43,228 nt of DNA, taken from the NCBI GenBank assembly GCA_964545855.1, contig CAZJHD010000037.1, positions 1 to 43,228 of the forward strand, written 5' to 3'. The notes beneath the pieces were generated by a model that saw only the letters and a list, made by a program, of their open reading frames with translations, searched no databases and was not told the origin of the DNA. A program made the translations under genes and the position numbers. Positions 38,682 through 43,228 of the stretch are shown here, piece by piece; the stretch's first letter is position 1, and each line of letters opens with the position of its first letter. The DNA is from CAZJHD01 sp964545855 (GTDB taxonomy: Bacteria > Planctomycetota > UBA1135 > JACQFD01).

Positions 38682-39263
38682 ATGGAAGCGCCGACGCTGC
38701 TGCTCCGCTCCACCGTCCCGCACGCCGCGGCCGGTGCCGCGCCGGAGCACCCGGAGCCCGCACTCTCTGGCGACCTTCCCGCGCGGATCCACGGGCTCGC
38801 GGCCGTCTACCGCGAGCACAAGGACGCCGTGCTGTCGGTCGCGTTCCAGCTCGTTGGCGAGCGCCACGCCGCGGAGGACGTGCTGCAGGACGTCTTCGTC
38901 GCGCTCGCGCGGCGCTCCGAGGCGCTGCCTCCGCCGGCGGACCTGCGCGCGTACCTTCTGCGAAGCTGCGTGAATCGGGTGCGCGACCTGCGGCGCCGTC
39001 CGCATGTCGTCGCGCTGGACGGAGCGGCCGTCGAGTCGGCGGCGACGCCCGCCGCGCTCGAAGGTCCCGACGCGCACGTCGCGCGCGCGCTGCGGCGCCT
39101 CCCCGCGGAGCAGCGCGAGGTCGTGACGCTCCACCTCCACGGCGATCTCCGCTTCCGCGAGATCGCCGAGAGCCTCTCTCTCTCGGTGCACACCGTGACC
39201 TCCCGCTATCGCTACGCCCTCGCCCGCTTGCGCCGCACGCTCGGCGCGGGAGATCCCTCGTGA
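38682..39263 (+). CDS. ECF-type RNA polymerase sigma factor, 193 aa
   Basis: ATG 38682 preferred for its GGAG; GTG 38628 possible. Region 2: YREHKDAVLSVAFQLVGERH, then AAEDVLQDVFVALARR. Region 4: RRLPAEQREVVTLHLHGDLR, then HTVTSRYRYALARLRRTLG. The stop overlaps the start of a membrane HEAT-repeat gene by GTGA, a position normally taken by the anti-sigma factor. The TGCATCC motif of the other ECF operon is not seen upstream of this one. Confidence 0.92.
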   Translation: MEAPTLLLRSTVPHAAAGAAPEHPEPALSGDLPARIHGLAAVYREHKDAVLSVAFQLVGERHAAEDVLQDVFVALARRSEALPPPADLRAYLLRSCVNRVRDLRRRPHVVALDGAAVESAATPAALEGPDAHVARALRRLPAEQREVVTLHLHGDLRFREIAESLSLSVHTVTSRYRYALARLRRTLGAGDPS

Positions 39264-41005
39264 CGAGCGAAGCCCGGATCGAGGATCGGATCCGATCCCA
39301 GAGACTCGCGACGGACGCCGATCTCGATCGGCGCATCGAGGCGGCCATGCTGCGCGCCCACCGCGAAGGCGGCGGCGTCCCGTCGGGTGGTGCTCCCTTC
39401 AAGACGCCGCCGACCGCGCGCGTCGCCGGCCTCGTCGCCGCGGCGCTCCTGATCGCCGCGTCCTTCGCCCTCGTGCCGCGCCCAGGATCCAGGGAATCCG
39501 AGGGAGGTGACCGCGAGCCGGCCACCGCGCCGGTCTCCGACGGCGTGCGCGCCGGTATCGCGCGCACTCTGGGCGCCGAGGAGACGGCGTCGCGCGCGCC
39601 CTGGATCTGCAAGATCGTCGCGACGGGCCCGCACGACGGGCTCTCGCTGCGCGCGCGCGTGACGCGCGTGCTCCATGGCGACGGGAGCCTCGCCGGTCGC
39701 GAGGTGCTCGTCGCGCCGCGAGCGTCGGCTCGAGACGGCAACCTCGGCGGCGGATCCGAGCGGAGCTTCCTCGGCGTCGAGCGCATCGGATCCATCGCCG
39801 CCGAGGGCGATGGCGCCGGCGAGGCGTGGCTGATGGCGCTGCGCGCCGCAGCGCCCGCCGCCGAGGCCGACGGCACCCCGCGCCTCGTGCCCGCGATCGA
39901 CGAGTTTCTCGACGCGACGCGCGCCGGGCTCGGCGACGGAGCGGACATCGCCGAGGCGGGCTCCCTCGGGCCGCTCCTCGGAGAGCTCGTCGCCGCGGCG
40001 GAGCACCCGTCGGGCGACGTGCGCGCGAGCGCGTTGCGTGCCCTCCGCGACTGGGACGCGCGCGATCCCTCCCGTGCCGCCGAGCCGAGCCCCGTGCTCT
40101 GGCGGATCAAGCGCGTGGCGCGCTGCCTTCTCGCGGCGACGCGCGACGCCGATCCGCGAGTGCGCTGGGCCGCCGCCTGGACGCTCGCGCCCGAGGCGGG
40201 CGCGGAGGGGGAGCTCCGCCTGAAGCGTCTCCTCTTCGACCGCGACCGCCTCGTGCGCCAGCCGGCGGCGATCCTGCTGGGCCAGCGCGGGCATCGAGAG
40301 CTCGCGGATACCGCGGAGTCGATCGCGGACTACGAGCTCGACGGGAGCTGGAACGGCGTCCTCGCGCCGTCGATGGGGGCCTGGGCCTACTCCGACGAGC
40401 CGCGCACGCTCCTCCTCCTCCGCGAGCACGAGCAGGCCGTCGTGCGCGCGGGAGCGGCCTGGGCGCTCGGCGGCCGCGCGCCCACGCCGCTCGCGACGGC
40501 GGCGCTCGTCGACGCACTCGCCGATGCGGACGTGCAGGTCCGTCGCGGAGCGGTGTGGTCGCTCGGCGCGCTCGGCGTCGCGTCCGCCGCGAGCTCGCTC
40601 GCGGCGATCGTCGAGACAGAGACGGAGGACGCGCGCGTGCGCGCGATGGCCGCTCGTTCGCTCGCACTCCTCGGCGACGAGCGCGGCGTGGACGGTCTGG
40701 GTGCGCTCGCCGCCTCAGCGGATCTCCCCGTCGCCTGCCAGGCCGTGGAGGCGCTCGCCGACCTTCCGGCGGCGACGGCGCACGCGCCGCTGCTCGCCGC
40801 CGCCGCCGACCCGCGCGCCGCGGTGCGCGGCGTGGCGCTGGTGGGCCTCGCCCGCATCGCACTCGACGTGACGCCGGAAGAACGTGACGCGATCCACCGG
40901 CTGGTCTCGGCCGGTCTCGGCGACGCCTCGGCCTGGGTGAACGCCGCCGCCTCGGCCGCCCTCGCCGAGTGGACCGCGGCGGCGGCGGCCCGTCGCGCGC
41001 GCTGA
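39260..41005 (+). CDS. Membrane-anchored HEAT-repeat protein, candidate anti-sigma/sensor, 581 aa
   Basis: GTG overlaps the sigma stop (GTGA). Residues 1-53 are cytoplasmic and charged, with no zinc-binding HxxxCxxC motif; residues 54-73 are one TM helix; the rest is outside. Residues about 85-170 are a small beta domain (ICKIVATGPHDGLSLRARV). Residues about 240-575 hold HEAT-like repeats, for example ASALRALRDWDARDPS, RVRWAAAWTLAPEA, AVVRAGAAWALGGRAP, QVRRGAVWSLGALG, RVRAMAARSLALLG. The order (sigma, then TM protein) suggests a transmembrane anti-sigma factor with an extracytoplasmic protein-binding sensor. Confidence 0.75.
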   Translation: MTSEARIEDRIRSQRLATDADLDRRIEAAMLRAHREGGGVPSGGAPFKTPPTARVAGLVAAALLIAASFALVPRPGSRESEGGDREPATAPVSDGVRAGIARTLGAEETASRAPWICKIVATGPHDGLSLRARVTRVLHGDGSLAGREVLVAPRASARDGNLGGGSERSFLGVERIGSIAAEGDGAGEAWLMALRAAAPAAEADGTPRLVPAIDEFLDATRAGLGDGADIAEAGSLGPLLGELVAAAEHPSGDVRASALRALRDWDARDPSRAAEPSPVLWRIKRVARCLLAATRDADPRVRWAAAWTLAPEAGAEGELRLKRLLFDRDRLVRQPAAILLGQRGHRELADTAESIADYELDGSWNGVLAPSMGAWAYSDEPRTLLLLREHEQAVVRAGAAWALGGRAPTPLATAALVDALADADVQVRRGAVWSLGALGVASAASSLAAIVETETEDARVRAMAARSLALLGDERGVDGLGALAASADLPVACQAVEALADLPAATAHAPLLAAAADPRAAVRGVALVGLARIALDVTPEERDAIHRLVSAGLGDASAWVNAAASAALAEWTAAAAARRAR

Positions 41006-41066
41006 TCCGGATCGCGTCGGCCCCCAGCTTTCGACGGAACCTTCCCGCGGCGCGCCCGAGTCATCC

Positions 41067-41096
41067 GTCCTGGCGACGTGGGTGGGACGCCAGGAC
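41067..41096. repeat. Perfect 9-bp inverted repeat in a 213-nt gene-free stretch (41006-41218)
   Basis: GTCCTGGCG (41067-41075) and CGCCAGGAC (41088-41096) with a 12-nt spacer, 62 nt after the HEAT gene stop. No T-tract; could be an operator or weak terminator. Nothing else is seen in 41006-41218. Confidence 0.4.
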
Positions 41097-41218
41097 CCCG
41101 CCGTGTCTCACGACGCGTCTGGCGACCCCCGTTCCCATCCGCGTCGCCGCTCGCGCCGTTCGGAGGGTCCCGTGTTCGAGGGCGTGGCGCGCCGGCGGAC
41201 CGCGGCGAGAATCGCCCC

Positions 41219-43192
41219 ATGCGCATGCTCGGCACGCTGCTCTCCCCTCGAGTGCTCCTTCCCCGCGCGCTCCTCCTCGTCATGGCGGTCGCGCCGGCGA
41301 CCTCGGCCCAGGGCTTCGATCTCGCCGGACCGACGCCGCGGCCGAGCCAGTCGGGCTACGGGCTCCGGTCCGTGCGCATCGCCGTCATCGGAGACTACGG
41401 AAACGACGGTCCCGCCGAGGCAGCCGTGGCGGCGCTCGTGAAGACGCTCGCTCCCGACTTCGTCGTGACCCTCGGCGACAACAACTACCCGTCGGGCGAG
41501 GCCGCGACGATCGACGCGAACATCGGGAAGCACTACCACGAGTTCATCGCGCCCTACTTCGGGATCTACGGCGCGGGCGGCCCGTTCAATCGCTTCTTCC
41601 CGGCCCTCGGCAACCACGATTGGCTGACGGCCGGCGCGGCGCCCTACCTCGCCTACTTCACGCTCCCGGGGAACGAGCGCTACTACTCCGTGAATCTCGG
41701 GCCCGTCGACCTCTTCGTCGTCGACTCCGACTCGAACGAGCCCCACGGCAACACGGCGACCTCGGTGCAGGGGCAGTGGCTGCAGTTGGCCCTCGCCGCG
41801 TCGACGGCGCCGTTCCGCTTCGTCGCGATGCACCACGCCCCTTGGAGCTCGAGCTCCAACCACGGCTCCCAGGAGAAGCTCCAGTGGCCCTTCGCCGCCT
41901 GGGGCGCGAGCGCGGTCTTCGCCGGCCACGACCACCTCTACGAGCGGCTCGTCTTCGACCGGATTCCCTTCTTCGTGAACGGCCTCGGCGGCACGACGAA
42001 CGCCTACACGTTCGGAACGCCGATCGCCGGCAGCCAGGAGCGCTTCGACTCGAACTTCGGCGCGATGCTCGTCACCGTGGAGGGCGAACGGGCGCGCCTC
42101 CAGTTCGTGACCTGGAACGGCTCGGTCATCGACGACTTCTCGATGTCTACCACCTTCGCGTCGGTGCAGCCGTCGGTGCTCGTGCCGGCGAAGTCGACCT
42201 GGAAGTACCTCGACACGGGATTCGATCCCGGCCCGACGTGGAAGGGTCTCGGCTACGACGACTCCGCCTGGGCCTCGGGCGCGGCGCAGCTCGGCTACGG
42301 GGACGGCGACGAGGCGACGGTCGTCTCCTTCGGACCGAACGCCGCGGCGAAGTTCCCGACGACGTGGTTCCGGAAGACGTTCACGGCGCCGGCGCTTCCG
42401 TCGGACGCCGTCGTCCGCCTCCGCCTGCTGCGCGACGACGGTGCGATCGTGCACCTGAACGGCGTCGAGGTCTTCCGGTCGAACCTTCCAGCGGGCGCCG
42501 TGACGAGCGCCACGCTCGCCTCGAGTTCCGTGTCGAGCGGCGCCGAGGATTCCTTCTACGAGACGATCGTCGCGCCCTCGCTCCTCGCGGCGGGGACGAA
42601 CGTGCTCGCCGTGGAGGTCCACCAGCAGAGCGCGTCGAGCGGCGATCTCAGCTTCGACCTCGAGCTCGAGGTCGCGCGCGCGCCGCGCGTGCTCGTGCCG
42701 ACGGGATCCGTCTGGCGCTACCTCGACGGCGGCGTGCCGCCGCGGGAATCGTGGACGCTCCCGGGCTTCGACGACTCGCCCTGGGCCTCGGGTCCGGCGC
42801 AGCTCGGGTACGGCGACGGCGACGAGGCGACGGTCGTGGGCTTCGGCGGCAACGCCCAGCAGAAGCACCCGACCACCTGGTTCCGGCACACCTTCTCGGC
42901 GAACGGCGTCGGCGCCGCGAAGCGCGCGTGGCTCCGGGTGCTCCGCGACGACGGCGTCGTCGTGCATCTGAACGGAGTCGAGGTGCACCGCGACCACGTC
43001 GCCTTCGGGCCGCTCCTCCCGACGGACTTCGCGACGGAGACCGTCTCGGGCGAGGCCGAGTCGACGTTCTTCACGACGGGCATCGACCCGCGGCTGCTGC
43101 GCGACGGCACGAACGTGCTCGCCGTCGAGCTCCGCCAAGTGAGCTCCACGAGCTCGGACGTGAGCTTCGACCTGGAGCTGTCGATCGAGTGA
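41219..43192 (+). CDS. Secreted metallophosphoesterase with duplicated C-terminal module, 657 aa
   Basis: ATG at 41219; signal peptide ending MAVAPATSAQG. Residues about 50-300 are a calcineurin-like metallophosphoesterase/purple acid phosphatase fold: IAVIGDYGN, VVTLGDNNY, FPALGNHDWL, FVAMHHAPW and FAGHDHLYER give the five metal motifs (D, GDN, GNHD, H, GHDH). Then two near-identical repeats of about 155 residues follow (residues ~320-480 and ~485-657): VLVPAKSTWKYLDTG and VLVPTGSVWRYLDGG, each with AQLGYGDGDEATVV and WFRKTF/WFRHTF. The repeats look like carbohydrate- or surface-binding jelly rolls. Expected to hydrolyse phosphomonoesters outside the cytoplasm. Confidence 0.93.
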   Translation: MRMLGTLLSPRVLLPRALLLVMAVAPATSAQGFDLAGPTPRPSQSGYGLRSVRIAVIGDYGNDGPAEAAVAALVKTLAPDFVVTLGDNNYPSGEAATIDANIGKHYHEFIAPYFGIYGAGGPFNRFFPALGNHDWLTAGAAPYLAYFTLPGNERYYSVNLGPVDLFVVDSDSNEPHGNTATSVQGQWLQLALAASTAPFRFVAMHHAPWSSSSNHGSQEKLQWPFAAWGASAVFAGHDHLYERLVFDRIPFFVNGLGGTTNAYTFGTPIAGSQERFDSNFGAMLVTVEGERARLQFVTWNGSVIDDFSMSTTFASVQPSVLVPAKSTWKYLDTGFDPGPTWKGLGYDDSAWASGAAQLGYGDGDEATVVSFGPNAAAKFPTTWFRKTFTAPALPSDAVVRLRLLRDDGAIVHLNGVEVFRSNLPAGAVTSATLASSSVSSGAEDSFYETIVAPSLLAAGTNVLAVEVHQQSASSGDLSFDLELEVARAPRVLVPTGSVWRYLDGGVPPRESWTLPGFDDSPWASGPAQLGYGDGDEATVVGFGGNAQQKHPTTWFRHTFSANGVGAAKRAWLRVLRDDGVVVHLNGVEVHRDHVAFGPLLPTDFATETVSGEAESTFFTTGIDPRLLRDGTNVLAVELRQVSSTSSDVSFDLELSIE

Positions 43193-43210
43193 GGGCGCGT
43201 GTCCCGGGAA

Positions 43211-43228
43211 TGGGGTCAGACCCCTTTC
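43211..43228. repeat. REP/RAYT-type palindrome at the window end
   Basis: TGGGGTCAGACCCCTTTC: GGGGTC (43212-43217), A, GACCCC (43219-43224), then TTTC. This palindrome is known as a REP-like repeat linked to REP-associated (Y1-type, TnpA-REP) transposases in diverse bacteria. The window stops inside or just after it, which fits an assembly break at a repeat. Confidence 0.7.

Overview
The window is about 43 kb of very GC-rich bacterial DNA. It is densely packed with genes, many start with GTG or TTG, and neighbouring genes often overlap by 1-4 bases (ATGA, GTGA). Several proteins look like those common in Planctomycetota: secreted proteins whose signal peptides end in AQG or LQDP, a DUF6263-like protein, a metallophosphoesterase carrying duplicated W-Y-L-D modules, and membrane HEAT proteins behind ECF sigma factors. 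I infer a high-GC planctomycete or relative; no rRNA or marker gene is present to settle it. I found no tRNA, rRNA, CRISPR array or complete insertion sequence.

Layout. 1-7.4 kb: the 3' end of a class I fructose-bisphosphate aldolase, small exported proteins, an MBL hydrolase/sialidase-like pair, and two translationally coupled SGNH-hydrolase genes, one of which has lost its catalytic residues. 7.4-10.2 kb: a divergent pair made of a subtilisin-family protease with a P domain and a small protein resembling that protease's own prodomain. 10.3-14.7 kb: a hemerythrin-like gene opposite a run recQ - tusA-like - dsrE-like - TusA::MetE-like fusion. 14.7-21.8 kb: a Cys-rich exported protein followed by an overlapping three-gene CusCBA-type heavy-metal efflux operon. 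21.7-24.7 kb: TfoX-N, Nudix, a periplasmic coiled-coil protein and a transglutaminase/TPR/PA14 protein.

24.7-30.5 kb is the most striking region. An ECF sigma factor gene, a coupled 75-residue ORF and a CarH-like B12-binding photosensor without a DNA-binding domain form one operon. Four genes or operons here (SRPBCC, DUF378, FAS1, and the sigma operon) each have the upstream motif TGCATCC-N16/17-CGAW. The motifs lie in two divergent intergenic regions with identical geometry: the two TGCATCC boxes are 40 nt apart in both. I read this as a small, possibly light/B12-responsive sigma regulon with positive autoregulation.

30.6-33.3 kb: a large exported repeat protein and a DUF4184-like membrane protein. 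33.4-36.8 kb, all on the minus strand: three nucleotidyltransferase genes of toxin-antitoxin type, one with a 39-residue remnant of a HepT partner, and a CHAT-domain protein whose catalytic Cys is Gly. 36.9-41.0 kb: a lipoprotein, a DUF1579 protein, a zinc-ribbon membrane protein, and a second ECF sigma factor coupled to a membrane-anchored HEAT-repeat protein. 41.2-43.2 kb: a secreted metallophosphoesterase. The window ends in a GGGGTCAGACCCC palindrome of the REP/RAYT type.
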